A DNA stretch of 64,000 nt, taken from contig NZ_AOLQ01000038.1 of NCBI RefSeq assembly GCF_000337775.1, positions 124,001 through 188,000 of the forward strand, given 5' to 3'. Under the pieces are notes generated by a model. The model searched no databases and was not told the origin of the DNA. It saw only the letters and a list, made by a program, of their open reading frames with translations. Below, in pieces: positions 9,269-18,530 of the stretch (the first letter of the stretch is position 1; every line of letters starts with the position of its first letter). The position numbers were made by a program, and so were the translations under genes. This DNA is from Haloarcula vallismortis ATCC 29715. Its GTDB lineage: Archaea; Halobacteriota; Halobacteria; Halobacteriales; Haloarculaceae.

Positions 9269-10243
9269 TCAGTTCCCGCTCGTCGCGTTTGTCACGTTCG
9301 TCGAGAACCCGGTGTCAGCGCTGGAAGAATTGCCGCCGCCGCTGCTCCGACCGGTCTGCAGGATTATCGGTGTTCCTTCGTCGTCAGTCGCCAGAATGAC
9401 TTTATCCGAGTCATCGATGCTCTGGACGTACTGCTGTTTCAGCACGACCGGGTTGTCCCGAAGCGCTTCACCACGAATCTCGATAACCCGGGCATCGGCC
9501 TCGGCCTGGACCTCTTTCCGTTCCTTGTCAGCTTCGGCCTGTTGAATCTCGAACTGCTTCTCTTCGACGCGTTGCTTTGCGATTTCCTTATCGTTGAGCG
9601 CCTGATCGTACGAGTCCGGGAGGTCGACGTCACGGACCTGCACCTCTTCGAGGACGAGCGCTTCACCCTCGAACGCGGATTCGAGTTTCTGCTGTGCCGC
9701 CTCACCAAGCCGTTCGCGGCCGTTGCTCGTGTATATCTCACTCGTCTGGATACCGGCGGCTTCGTCACGGAGTTGTGACCGCACAGACGGTCGGATAAGT
9801 CGCTCTTCTGCTTGCCTGACGTTCCGCCATTCGGTGACGAACCCTGCTGCGTCCGCTTCCTCGACCTTGTACCGGACGGTAATGTCGATATCGACTGTTG
9901 TCCCGTTGATCGTCTGGACGGTCACCGCGTCAGACTGTACCGCTCTGTTCCCTTCGCCCTGGGTACTTGCCATGGTGTAGGTCCGTGGCCGTATCTCTAC
10001 GTCTTGAACGGAGTCCTTGACTGGCACGATGATGTGTGCGCCCGGCTGGAGTTCGTCGCCAGTCACCGCACCGAACGACTTCTGGACGCCGACGTGGCCT
10101 TCCGGGACCTGATGATAGCCACCGAACAGCGCTGTCGCGACGACAAGGGCGGCCACGACAGTGACAGCGACACGGAGGCCACGACCGAAATCGAGGTCTA
10201 TGTCCGAGCCGGAATCAGGGTCAGGGCCGGGGATGTCACTCAT
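9269..10243 (-). CDS. SPFH/prohibitin-family membrane protein
   Basis: A 324-residue protein with an acidic N-terminus, one membrane helix at about residues 25-43, and a large external or cytoplasmic SPFH (band 7) domain beginning near HVGVQKSFGAVTG. A charged coiled coil rich in Glu, Gln and Lys occupies about residues 215-260, and the tail is Ser/Gly/Asn-rich. Prohibitin and HflK relatives form membrane-anchored rings that organise lipids or restrain membrane proteases. No NfeD or FtsH gene is adjacent. Confidence 0.85.
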   Translation of the reverse strand: MSDIPGPDPDSGSDIDLDFGRGLRVAVTVVAALVVATALFGGYHQVPEGHVGVQKSFGAVTGDELQPGAHIIVPVKDSVQDVEIRPRTYTMASTQGEGNRAVQSDAVTVQTINGTTVDIDITVRYKVEEADAAGFVTEWRNVRQAEERLIRPSVRSQLRDEAAGIQTSEIYTSNGRERLGEAAQQKLESAFEGEALVLEEVQVRDVDLPDSYDQALNDKEIAKQRVEEKQFEIQQAEADKERKEVQAEADARVIEIRGEALRDNPVVLKQQYVQSIDDSDKVILATDDEGTPIILQTGRSSGGGNSSSADTGFSTNVTNATSGN

Positions 10244-10298
10244 GCTGTGCTCCGATTCGATACCACGGTTGGTTTACAGGGACCATATCACGCACTTT

Positions 10299-10318
10299 GG
10301 CCCGACAGCTATAGGGCC
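10299..10318. other. small hairpin in the gap between gltB and the SPFH gene
   Basis: GGCCC and GGGCC are separated by 10 bases in the 183-base gap between the two minus-strand genes. It could be a processing or termination element. Nothing else recognisable was seen in this gap. Confidence 0.25.
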
Positions 10319-10426
10319 AGCGGTTGATTGTCACGGTATCTCATCACGGCATACAGACTACCCCCTCAATTGCGGTCAGAATCGGTCGGTAGCCGACTGC
10401 TGTCCAGAAGAAATGAAAACAGCGCT

Positions 10427-13400
10427 TCAGTCGTCGGTGGAGGCGACGAAATCAGTCTCAGCCGCGCCGGCGCTTGGCGCGGCCTTTGCCGGCGGTTCGT
10501 TGCGAACGTCGTCGCGCTCGCGGTCAGCGATGACCTCGGCGTAGGCGTCGGGCATCACCTTCGTGAAGTTCTCCACTTCGGCGTCCCAGTTCTCCAGTAG
10601 TTCCGCCGCGCGGTCGGAGTCGGTGTAGGCGGCGTGGTTCTCGACGAGGCGGGTGATCATCTGGCGGTCCTTGCCCTCCAGCGTGTCGTCGAGCGACACC
10701 ATGCCGGTGTTTGCCTTCGCCGCGAACTCGCTGTCGGGGTCGTAGACGTAGGCGACGCCGCCGGACATCCCGGCCGCGAAGTTCTTGCCCGTCTCGCCCA
10801 GCACGACGATTGCGCCGCCGGTCATGTACTCACAGCCGTGGTCGCCGACGCCTTCGACGACGCCCTTGACCCCGGAGTTGCGGACGGCGAAGCGCTCGCC
10901 GGCCATGCCGTTGACGTAGGCCTCGCCCTGGGTCGCGCCGTACAGCGCGACGTTGCCGATGACGATGTTCTCCGTCGGATCGAAGGGGGCGTTCTCAGGC
11001 GTGTTCAAGATGAGTTTTCCGCCCGACAAGCCCTTGCCGACGTAGTCGTTGGCCGTCCCGGTCAGCTCCATCGTCACGCCCTGTGCGAGGAACGCCCCGA
11101 AGGACTGGCCGGCCGTGCCGTCGAAGTCAACCCGGATGGTGTCGTCCGCAAGGCCGTCGCTGGCGTGCTCGCGGGAGATGCGGTTCGAGAGCGTCGCCCC
11201 GACCGCACGGTCGACGTTGGTGATGTCGGTGTCGATAGCGACCGGGTCACCGCTGTAGATGGCATCCTCAGCGGCATCGATGAGGTCCCAGTCGAGCTGT
11301 TCGTCGACCTCGTGGGTCTGTTCGCGTTGCTTGTAGCGGCCGTCGTTGTCGGCCGGCTCCGCGATAACAGCGGAGAGGTCGAGCTTCTGGGCCTTCGGCT
11401 GTGACACGTCGTCGCGCTGTGCCAGCACGCTCGGTCGACCGATCATCTCGTCGATGGTCTCGAATCCGAGCTCGGCCATGATTTCGCGGAGCTCCTGGGC
11501 CACGAACGTCATGTAGTTGATGACGTGCTGGGGCTCGCCCGGGAACCGCTCGCGGAGGTTCTCGTTCTGCGTGGCGATGCCGACCGGACAGGTGTTCTCG
11601 TGGCACTGCCGGGCCATCACACAGCCGGAGGTGACCATCGAAGCGGTCCCGAAGGTGTACCCCTCAGCACCGAGCAGGGCGGCGACGGCCACGTCGCGGC
11701 CGGTCTTCATGCCGCCGTCGGTGGTCACCTTGATGCGCGAGCGCAGGCCGGTCGCCCGGAGCATCTGGTTGGCCTCCGAAACACCGAGCTCCCACGGGAG
11801 GCCGGCGTTCTTGATCGAGGTTTTGGGCGACGCCCCGGTCCCGCCGTCGTGGCCCGAGATGTGGACCACGTCAGCGTTGGCCTTGGCGACGCCGGCCGCG
11901 ATGGTCCCGATGCCGTCCTCGGAGACCAGCTTGACGTTGATGTCGGCCTCGGGGTTCGAGGCCTTGAGGTCGTGGATGAGTTGCTTGAGGTCCTCGATGG
12001 AGTAGATGTCGTGCAGCGGCGGCGGCGAGATGAGGCCGACGCCCGGCGTCGCATAGCGGACGTGGGCGATCATCTCGTTGACCTTCTTGCCGGGCAGGTG
12101 GCCACCCTCGCCGGGCTTCGACCCTTGGGCCATCTTAATCTGGAGTTCGTCGGCCGACGCGAGATAATCGGAGGTGACGCCGAAGCGACCGGACGCGACC
12201 TGCTTGGTCGTACACTCCTTCTCGGTGTCGAACCGCTCGGGGGGCTCGCCGCCTTCGCCGGTGTTGGCGTTCGCGCCGAGCCGGTTCATCGCGATGGCGT
12301 TGTTCTCGTGCATCTCGGGTGATAGCGACCCGAGCGACATCGCCGCGGTCTCGAAGCGCTCGACGATGTCATCGACCGGTTCGACATCCTCGATTGGGAT
12401 GGATTCGCGGTCGGAGTCGAACTCAAGCAGGCCACGAAGGGTCTGGAGCTCCTCGTTCTGGTCGTTGACCAGCTCGGCGAACTCTTTGTACGTGTCGTAG
12501 TCGCCCATCCGAACGGCCTGTTGAATCTTACCGACCGTGTTGGGGTTCCACTGATGATGGATGCCGTTCGAGCGGAACTCGTACTCGCCCTGGCGGGGCA
12601 TATCCGGCTCTTCCTCGCTCCAGGCAATCTCGTGGCGCTGGGTGAGGTCGTCCTCGATTTCTTCGATGCCGATACCTTCAGTTCGGCAGGTCGTCCCCTC
12701 GAAGTACTCGGCGATGAAATCAGAGGAGAGGCCGACGGCCTCGAAAATCTGGGCTCCCTGGTATGACTCGACCGTGGAGATACCCATCTTGGCCATCGTC
12801 TTCAGGAGGCCGTCCTCGACGGCAGTGATGTAGGCGTCGATAGCGTCGGCCAGGTCTGCGCCGTCCGGCCCGGCGACGAGGTCCTCGATGGTCTGGTAGG
12901 CCAGGTAGGGGTTGACCGCGCCAGCCCCGTAGCCGATGAGCGTCGCGAAGTGGTGGACTGCCCGCGGGTCGCCGGACTCGACGACGAGTCCGACGTGGTT
13001 GCGGAGGCCGTTGCGGACGAGGTGGTGGTGGATGCCACCGACGGCGAGCAGGCTCGGAATCGGCACGCGGTCCTCGCCGGCGTTCCGGTCCGAGAGGACG
13101 AGGATGTCGTGTTCCTTCGCTGCAGCGTCGGCTTCGGCCCGCACGTCTTCGACGGCCTGGCGGAGGTCGCCGCCCTCCTCGTAGGTGATGTCGAGGACCT
13201 TCGTCGACATGTCGTTCGCGTCGAGGTCCTTGATCGACTGGGTCTCCTCGTCGGTGAGGATCGGCGAGTCCAGAACGAGCTGTCGGGCGTGGCCCTGGCT
13301 CTCGTCGAGGATGTTGCGCTGGTGGCCCAGTCGGGACTCCAGTGAGGTGACGAGTTCCTCGCGGATGTAGTCAAGCGGCGGGTTGGTCACCTGGGCAAAC

Positions 13401-14974
13401 AGCTGTTTGAAGTAGGTGAACAGCGGGCGGTTGAACTGCGAAAGGACCGACAGCGGCGTGTCGTCACCCATGGAGCCGACGGGGTCTTTCCCCTTCTCGG
13501 CCATCGGCTCGATGAGGTGGTCGACCTCATCGTAGGTGTAGCCGTACATCGCCTGGTGGCTCCGGAGCGCGTCCGACGGGTCGCGTGGGGCGTTGTCCTC
13601 GCGGTCGGCGACGTCGCCGAGATCGACCTGTTCCTCGGCCACCCACTCGCCGTACTTGTCGTCGGTGATGTCGTCGAACACTTCGGCGTCAGGGATGACA
13701 CGCCCTTCTTCGGGGTCAGCGAGGAAACACTGGCCGGGCTGGAGCCGGCCGCGCTCCTGAATTTCGCTAGCATCGTGTTCCAGTGCGCCGGCTTCGGACG
13801 ACATCACGAGCGTGTTGTCCTCTAGCACGTCGTAGCGACACGGGCGGAGACCGTTGCGGTCCAGCACTGCGCCGATGCGGTCGCCGTCGGTCGCGGCGAC
13901 GAGCGCCGGGCCGTCCCACGGCTCGACCAGCGAGGCGTGGTAGTCATAGAAGTCACGCCGGTCGCCGGTCACGTCGTTCATCTCACCGCGCCAGGCTTCG
14001 GGGATGAGCATCCGCAGGGCGTGGGGGAGGTCACGACCGCCCTGTAGGAGGAGTTCGAGCGCGTTATCCACGCTCGCAGTGTCTGACTGCTCGGGGTCGT
14101 CGATGATGGGCTTGATTTTCTCCAGATCTCCTTCGAACTCGTCGCTCTGGATGTCCGTCTCCCGAGCGCGCATCCAGTTGATGTTCCCCTGAATCGTGTT
14201 GAACTCGCCGTTGTGGATGACGCGGCGATAGGGGTGCGCGAGGTGCCACGCGCCCAGTGTGTTCGTCGAGAATCGGGCGTGGACCATCGCGAACGTCGAC
14301 TGCATGCGCTCGTCTTCCAGGTCTGGGTAGTAGTCCTCGAGCTGTTCGGCCTTGAGCAGGCCCTTATACACCACCACGTCGGTTGCGAGCGAGACGACGT
14401 AGAAGCGCTCGTGGCCCGGCGGTGTTTTCTCCTCAACAGTGTTTTCGAGCGCCCGGCGACCGATGTACAGCTGATTCTCGAAGGCGTCGCCAGTCTTGCC
14501 CGCCGCAGAGGTGACGAAAAATTGGACGATGTCGGGTTCTGATTCGAGCGCCGTCGCGCCAAGGTCGCTGTTGTCCGTGGGAACGTCGCGCCAGTCGAGG
14601 ATGTCGAGGCCCTCAGCGGCGAGTTCTGTCTCGACGAGGTCTTTCAGGCTCTCGGCAACCTCATCGTCCTGCGGGAGAAAGAGCGTGCCGACGGCGTACT
14701 CGCCAGCGGGTGGCAAGTCGGCGTCGACTTCGGCAGCGAAAAACTCGTGTGGAATCTGGAGCATGATGCCTGCTCCGTCGCCCGTGTCTTGCTCGGCTCC
14801 TGTCGTCCCTCGATGTTCGAGGTTGTCGAGGAGTTCGAGTCCGTCCGATACAACCCAGTGGTCGCTGTCGCCGTCGAGGTCCATGACGACCCCGACACCA
14901 CAGTTCGACCGTTCGTCCGTAGGATCTGCAAGCCCGGCGTCGCCTGCAGAGAGACCTGTCTGTCGCTCAACCAT
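10427..14974 (-). CDS. gltB: glutamate synthase large subunit
   Basis: Transfers the amide nitrogen of glutamine to 2-oxoglutarate to make glutamate. All domains of the large subunit are present. A class II glutamine amidotransferase domain has the nucleophile Cys in SNCGVGVV near residue 25, preceded by a short propeptide. A central domain, the FMN-binding synthase barrel (SGHDGGTGASPKTS) with the iron-sulphur cysteines in CHENTCPVG, and the C-terminal beta-helix GXGXG-like domain (GGKLILNTPE, GGAIVVLGETG) follow. The length of about 1515 residues is normal. No small NADPH subunit is adjacent, so it may be ferredoxin-dependent or use a distant partner. ATG 14974 was chosen because a TATA box lies 27 bases upstream; starts at 14983 or 14998 are alternatives. 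Confidence 0.96.
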   Translation of the reverse strand: MVERQTGLSAGDAGLADPTDERSNCGVGVVMDLDGDSDHWVVSDGLELLDNLEHRGTTGAEQDTGDGAGIMLQIPHEFFAAEVDADLPPAGEYAVGTLFLPQDDEVAESLKDLVETELAAEGLDILDWRDVPTDNSDLGATALESEPDIVQFFVTSAAGKTGDAFENQLYIGRRALENTVEEKTPPGHERFYVVSLATDVVVYKGLLKAEQLEDYYPDLEDERMQSTFAMVHARFSTNTLGAWHLAHPYRRVIHNGEFNTIQGNINWMRARETDIQSDEFEGDLEKIKPIIDDPEQSDTASVDNALELLLQGGRDLPHALRMLIPEAWRGEMNDVTGDRRDFYDYHASLVEPWDGPALVAATDGDRIGAVLDRNGLRPCRYDVLEDNTLVMSSEAGALEHDASEIQERGRLQPGQCFLADPEEGRVIPDAEVFDDITDDKYGEWVAEEQVDLGDVADREDNAPRDPSDALRSHQAMYGYTYDEVDHLIEPMAEKGKDPVGSMGDDTPLSVLSQFNRPLFTYFKQLFAQVTNPPLDYIREELVTSLESRLGHQRNILDESQGHARQLVLDSPILTDEETQSIKDLDANDMSTKVLDITYEEGGDLRQAVEDVRAEADAAAKEHDILVLSDRNAGEDRVPIPSLLAVGGIHHHLVRNGLRNHVGLVVESGDPRAVHHFATLIGYGAGAVNPYLAYQTIEDLVAGPDGADLADAIDAYITAVEDGLLKTMAKMGISTVESYQGAQIFEAVGLSSDFIAEYFEGTTCRTEGIGIEEIEDDLTQRHEIAWSEEEPDMPRQGEYEFRSNGIHHQWNPNTVGKIQQAVRMGDYDTYKEFAELVNDQNEELQTLRGLLEFDSDRESIPIEDVEPVDDIVERFETAAMSLGSLSPEMHENNAIAMNRLGANANTGEGGEPPERFDTEKECTTKQVASGRFGVTSDYLASADELQIKMAQGSKPGEGGHLPGKKVNEMIAHVRYATPGVGLISPPPLHDIYSIEDLKQLIHDLKASNPEADINVKLVSEDGIGTIAAGVAKANADVVHISGHDGGTGASPKTSIKNAGLPWELGVSEANQMLRATGLRSRIKVTTDGGMKTGRDVAVAALLGAEGYTFGTASMVTSGCVMARQCHENTCPVGIATQNENLRERFPGEPQHVINYMTFVAQELREIMAELGFETIDEMIGRPSVLAQRDDVSQPKAQKLDLSAVIAEPADNDGRYKQREQTHEVDEQLDWDLIDAAEDAIYSGDPVAIDTDITNVDRAVGATLSNRISREHASDGLADDTIRVDFDGTAGQSFGAFLAQGVTMELTGTANDYVGKGLSGGKLILNTPENAPFDPTENIVIGNVALYGATQGEAYVNGMAGERFAVRNSGVKGVVEGVGDHGCEYMTGGAIVVLGETGKNFAAGMSGGVAYVYDPDSEFAAKANTGMVSLDDTLEGKDRQMITRLVENHAAYTDSDRAAELLENWDAEVENFTKVMPDAYAEVIADRERDDVRNEPPAKAAPSAGAAETDFVASTDD

Positions 14975-14997
14975 GTGTTTCATGACTTGGGATGCCA

Positions 14998-15004
14998 CTA
15001 TAAG
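14998..15004 (-). promoter_or_regulatory. TATA box of gltB
   Basis: CTTATAG on the minus strand, centred about 27 bases before ATG 14974. A second TATA-like GAATATATAC lies further upstream near 15045-15056 in an AT-rich stretch, so two promoters are possible. Confidence 0.5.
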
Positions 15005-15128
15005 AGGGTAATCCTAATGGTATTAGTGTTGTTTAACCCCACATTAGGGTGTATATATTCCTCACGATTGTTTGAACTGTATCATCATTTATAAACCGTT
15101 GTCCGAGGGATGTCGGTTTACACGGTGC

Positions 15129-15542
15129 TCAGCCGAGTACGGGTGCAGGTGACTGCTCGATACCCGAAACGTAGGCCGTCATGTCAGTTGTAGTCAACAT
15201 GCCGACGACACCTTCCGTCTTGTCGACGACCGGAAGGTGATGGACGCCGTGGTCCAGCATCAGACTTGCGGCCGCCTCGACGGGGTCGTTTGCCGTTACT
15301 GTGACCGGGTCCGTCGTCATGAAATCAGACACAGTTAGCCCCGTCGTATCGCCATCCTCGGCGGCGATCTCGACGAAATCCGTGGAGGTGAGAATCCCCC
15401 GCAACTCTCTGTCAGTATCGACGACAACAACAGAGCTGATGTTCTCGTCGAGCATTCGCTTGGCGGCCGCTTTCGCGTTCGCATCTGCGGCAACAGTGGT
15501 GACTGGCGATGACATAATTCGTCCGACAAATACGTCGTCCAT
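15129..15542 (-). CDS. two-CBS-domain protein
   Basis: A 137-residue cytoplasmic protein made of a tandem CBS pair (a Bateman module): MSSPVTTVAADANAK starts the first and MTTDPVTVTANDP the second. The family binds adenosyl nucleotides and usually regulates a partner. There is no fused effector domain. The start MDDVFVGR is typical of this family and lies 29 bases after a TATA-like GGTTATATG (15567-15575). A stronger TTATATATT near 15612-15620 could drive a longer transcript beginning near 15590. Confidence 0.85.
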   Translation of the reverse strand: MDDVFVGRIMSSPVTTVAADANAKAAAKRMLDENISSVVVVDTDRELRGILTSTDFVEIAAEDGDTTGLTVSDFMTTDPVTVTANDPVEAAASLMLDHGVHHLPVVDKTEGVVGMLTTTDMTAYVSGIEQSPAPVLG

Positions 15543-15867
15543 GACATTCGGTAACATAGGACGGCATATAACCGTGTTGGTTCCGGATATCGACACATCT
15601 CACCAACTGAGAAATATATAAGGTGTTAATATTCTGCTCTCGCTGTGATGTATTCATTCGCTCGAACAGTCGCCCGCTATCTCAGGTAATCTACCTCGAC
15701 CAGTCAGAAATCACAAGACTGTTTATGTCTTTTTGCTGATGCGAGCTGCCCGATGAGACATAGTACTCACGAGGGTATCTGTTCGCCGTTTGGCGTTTGT
15801 ATGACCCTAGTCTGACGGCGATTTATATACATAGGGACAGCAGTAGTCATTGGGGGCACGGAGGAAA

Positions 15868-15918
15868 ATGTCACACGCTCCCCGACCCCATCCTTCCTTC
15901 ATACTGCCTGCGTCGTGA
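15868..15918 (+). CDS. possible 16-codon small ORF with TATA box and Shine-Dalgarno
   Basis: ATG at 15868 encodes a 16-residue peptide rich in Pro, His and Ser and ends at TGA 15916-15918. GGAGG at 15860-15864 is at a normal Shine-Dalgarno distance, and TTTATATA at 15822-15829 would start transcription near 15852. A complete expression unit this compact is suggestive but could be chance. No homology can be judged at this length. Confidence 0.25.
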   Translation: MSHAPRPHPSFILPAS

Positions 15919-15927
15919 ATATATGTA

Positions 15928-15941
15928 TCACCTGTAGGTGA
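15928..15941. promoter_or_regulatory. perfect inverted repeat, candidate operator
   Basis: TCACCT-GT-AGGTGA forms a 14-base dyad directly downstream of a TATA-like GAATATATG (15918-15926), in the place where a repressor would block archaeal transcription initiation. It lies 83 bases before the patatin start codon. Confidence 0.4.
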
Positions 15942-16023
15942 CAACATGTTTCATGCGAGCACAGCCGGCAGTAGCAGCGGCCCGGCAGTTATCTGTGCAA
16001 GCCCCTCGTATATGAATTAAATC

Positions 16024-16983
16024 ATGTCTACTCAGGGTCCCAGCGTCGCCATCGCCTGTCAGGGTGGCGGCAGCCACAGTGCGTTTACCGCCGGTGCGCT
16101 GCAGCGACTCCTGCCGGCGGTCGACGCCGAGCACAATCTCGTGGGATTGAGTGGCACCTCCGGTGGCGCTCTGTGTGCGGTCACCGCCTAGTACGGCCTG
16201 CTCAGCGAAGGCCCCGACTATGCCGGGGAGCTACTGGAGGACGTCTGGTATGATGTCGCCGCGACGACGCCGCCCTCATTCCTGCTGAACGAATCTCTCG
16301 TGTGGCACAAGCGACTGCAGAACCGAATGCTCCCCGCGGCCGATATCTCGCCCTACGCGACGCCAAGCGCCGTCAGCCACGACTGGTACCTATCGCTGCT
16401 TGACCGCCACATCGCGTTCGAGGAGTTCGACAGCCTCGCCGACGAGGCACCGCCACACGTGACTGTCGGCACAGTCAACGTCAACAGCGGCGTGTTCGAG
16501 ACGTTCACCGACAACGCCATTACAGCAAACACCGTTCTGGCATCGGCTGCGTTCCCGCTGCTGTACAAGGCCGTCGAACTGAACGGCCACTGGCACTGGG
16601 ACGGCCTGTTCTCACAGAATCCGCCGATTCGGGAGTTCCTGACCAGCGACCGGCCGAAACCAGACGAAATGTGGATTATTCAGATTGAACCACAGACCCG
16701 GGAGGACCGGCCGACATCGTTGGCAGAGATCACCGACCGTCGGCAGGAACTGTCCGGGAATCTCTCGCTGAACCAGGAGCTGTTCTTCGTCCGGAAAGTC
16801 AACGAGTGGGTCGAAAAAGGGTATCTCCCCGATGAGTTCAAGCACGTAGAGATTCGGCGACTGACCCTCGATGAGAAGCTGACAGCAGCCTCGAAACGTG
16901 ACCGCGACCCCCAATTCATCGAGGCCCTTATCGAAACGGGTCGAGCTGAAGCCGACGCGTTTCTGGATCAGTTGCCGGGGTAA
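16024..16983 (+). pseudogene. patatin-like phospholipase, interrupted by in-frame TAG
   Basis: A patatin-family acyl hydrolase (Ser-Asp dyad) expected to cleave lipid acyl chains. The oxyanion-hole glycine run CQGGGSHSAF, the nucleophile elbow GTSGGALC and the Asp-Gly of HWDGLF are all present. A single in-frame TAG at 16189-16191 (codon 56 of 320) falls a few residues after the nucleophile elbow, in a stretch reading ...CAVTA-stop-YGLL. Trp is common here in patatins by my recollection, and TGG to TAG is one transition. The frame is otherwise open to 16983. The remaining downstream ORF lacks the nucleophile and cannot be active alone. The stop lies only eight bases from convergent proS. Confidence 0.82.
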
Positions 16984-16989
16984 CGGCCC

Positions 16990-18444
16990 TCAGTAGCTCT
17001 TTGCGAAGTACGCCGTCTCCTCGGCGTCCTCGCCGCAGATAGCGCAGTCGTCGTGAATCGGCTCCTCGTCGCGGTCCAGCGGGACCATCACAATCTCGGC
17101 CGCGATAGCGTCCTTGATCGGTTCCTCGCAGTCCTCGTCGCCACACCAGCCACACTTCACGTAGCCGCCGTGTTGGCCGATAGTACCTAGAATCTCTTCG
17201 CGGGACTCGGCCTCGCGGATTTCGCCCTCCAGCGTCTCTTCGGCCTCGGCGTACAGCTTGGCGTGGACGGTGTCAAGGTGGTCGGTGACGGTGTCAGCGA
17301 TGCCATCGCGGTCGACCGTCTCGGTCTCGCCGTCGGGCCGGTGGACGAGCGTCGCCTCGCCGTCCTCGACCTCGTGAGGGCCGATTTCGACACGGAGCGG
17401 CACGCCGTGGAGTTCGTGTTCGTTGTACTTGAAGCCGGGATTGCGGTGTTCGCGGTCGTCGAGTTCGACGCGGACGCCGGCCTCGTCGAGTTCGGCGGCA
17501 AGGTCGGCGGCGTAGTCGACAACCTCGTCCTTGTTGTCTTCCTGCCAGATGGGGACGACGACGACCTGGTCTGGTGCGAGTGCAGGCGGGAGCACGAGCC
17601 CCTGGTCGTCGGAGTGAGTCATGATGAGCGCGCCCATCGCACGCCAGGACAGCCCCCAGGAGGTCGTGTGGGCCGTGTTCTCTTCCTCGTCGGCGTCGGC
17701 GTAGGTGATATCGAACGCCTCGCCGAAGGAGGTCCCGAGGTAGTGAGAGGTGGCGGCCTGGACGGTCTTGCCGTCGGGCATCAGCGTCTCGATGGTGGTC
17801 GTGGTGTGTGCGCCGGGGAACTTGTCGTGTTCGGGCTTGCGGCCCTTCAGCGGCGGCATCGCCATGACCTCCTCGTAGAGGCGGGCGTACTGGTCCAGAC
17901 GGGTCATCGTCTCCTCCCACGCGCCGTCCTCGTCGGCGTGGGCGGTGTGGCCCTCCTGCCAGAGGAACTCCTTCGTGCGGAAGAACGGCTTTGTCTCGGT
18001 GGCCTCCCACCGGACGACCGAACACCACTGGTTCAGTCGCATCGGGAGGTCCCGGTGTGAGCGGGTCCACTGGGCCATGAACGGAGCGATAATGGACTCG
18101 CTGGTTGGCCGGACGGCGAGGCGCTCCTCGAGTTCGTTGTGGCCGCCGTGTGTCACCCACGCGACCTCGGGGTCGAACCCCTCGACGACATCTTTCTCCT
18201 TCTCCAGATAGCTCTCGGGAATAAACAGCGGGAAGTAGGCGTTCTGGACGCCGGTGTCCTTGAACCAGCCGTCGAGGTTGTTCTGGATACGCTCCCAGAT
18301 AGCGTAGCCGCGTGGACGCGTGACGATGAACCCGCCCATAGGGGCGTAGTCCGCGAGGCCGGCCTTCTGGACGACCTCGGCGTACCACTCGCCGGGTGAA
18401 TGCTCCTTGCTCTCGGTGATGCCGAGTTCCTGCTCGCTACTCAT
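16990..18444 (-). CDS. proS: prolyl-tRNA synthetase
   Basis: Charges tRNA-Pro with proline; class II synthetase of the archaeal/eukaryotic type with no editing insertion. The 484-residue protein has motif 2 and 3 regions around LNQWCSVVRWE and the anticodon-binding domain after about residue 290. The C-terminal domain carries paired cysteines (KCGWCGDEDCEEP and DDCAICGEDAEE) like the zinc-binding tail of this type, and ends in Tyr (AKSY), as archaeal ProRS do. ATG 18444 was chosen because TTTATTA at 18469-18475 lies 28 bases upstream. Confidence 0.95.
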   Translation of the reverse strand: MSSEQELGITESKEHSPGEWYAEVVQKAGLADYAPMGGFIVTRPRGYAIWERIQNNLDGWFKDTGVQNAYFPLFIPESYLEKEKDVVEGFDPEVAWVTHGGHNELEERLAVRPTSESIIAPFMAQWTRSHRDLPMRLNQWCSVVRWEATETKPFFRTKEFLWQEGHTAHADEDGAWEETMTRLDQYARLYEEVMAMPPLKGRKPEHDKFPGAHTTTTIETLMPDGKTVQAATSHYLGTSFGEAFDITYADADEEENTAHTTSWGLSWRAMGALIMTHSDDQGLVLPPALAPDQVVVVPIWQEDNKDEVVDYAADLAAELDEAGVRVELDDREHRNPGFKYNEHELHGVPLRVEIGPHEVEDGEATLVHRPDGETETVDRDGIADTVTDHLDTVHAKLYAEAEETLEGEIREAESREEILGTIGQHGGYVKCGWCGDEDCEEPIKDAIAAEIVMVPLDRDEEPIHDDCAICGEDAEETAYFAKSY

Positions 18445-18468
18445 TAGGTGTGTCGTGGCCCACGGCGC

Positions 18469-18475
18469 TAATAAA
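18469..18475 (-). promoter_or_regulatory. TATA box of proS
   Basis: TTTATTA on the minus strand, centred 28 bases before ATG 18444, indicating a leaderless transcript. Confidence 0.55.
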
Positions 18476-18501
18476 CTCCCCGAAGGGTGGTGAGTCGCTG
18501 G

Positions 18502-18523
18502 CACGCCGACTGGAGCCGGCGTG
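18502..18523. other. hairpin between the SAM hydrolase-family gene and proS
   Basis: CACGCCG and CGGCGTG form a 7-bp stem around an 8-base loop. It lies just after the stop of the minus-strand gene upstream of proS and overlaps no reading frame. It may mark the 3' end of that transcript. Confidence 0.3.
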
Positions 18524-18530
18524 AGCACTG

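Larger units (their letters stand above)
15558..16023. other. 466-base AT-rich intergenic region with several promoter elements
   Basis: This gap separates the divergent CBS and patatin genes and has no conserved protein gene. It holds the CBS promoters at its left end, a TTTATATA box at 15822-15829 with a 16-codon reading frame behind it, and a second TATA-like GAATATATG at 15918-15926 followed by a perfect inverted repeat. Base composition is clearly lower in GC than in the flanking genes. The purpose of 15625-15815 is unclear; I see nothing recognisable there. Confidence 0.5.

Noticed and set aside
9192-10327. Plus-strand open frames opposite the SPFH gene
   Set aside because: They are antisense to a gene with clear SPFH features and show no recognisable domain.
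11525-12322. Long plus-strand frames opposite gltB
   Set aside because: They mirror the gltB codons; the gltB motifs and cysteine cluster leave no doubt about the real strand.
5078-16191. Genome-wide reassignment of TAG (for example pyrrolysine decoding)
   Set aside because: TAG ends several well-supported genes here (Nudix, TrmB, CapA, UDG), so TAG is a normal stop in this organism. Only local read-through remains open.
16300-16983. A separate shorter patatin gene starting at 16300
   Set aside because: It would lack the nucleophile serine and the oxyanion glycines, which lie before the TAG in the same frame; it is the 3' part of one broken gene.
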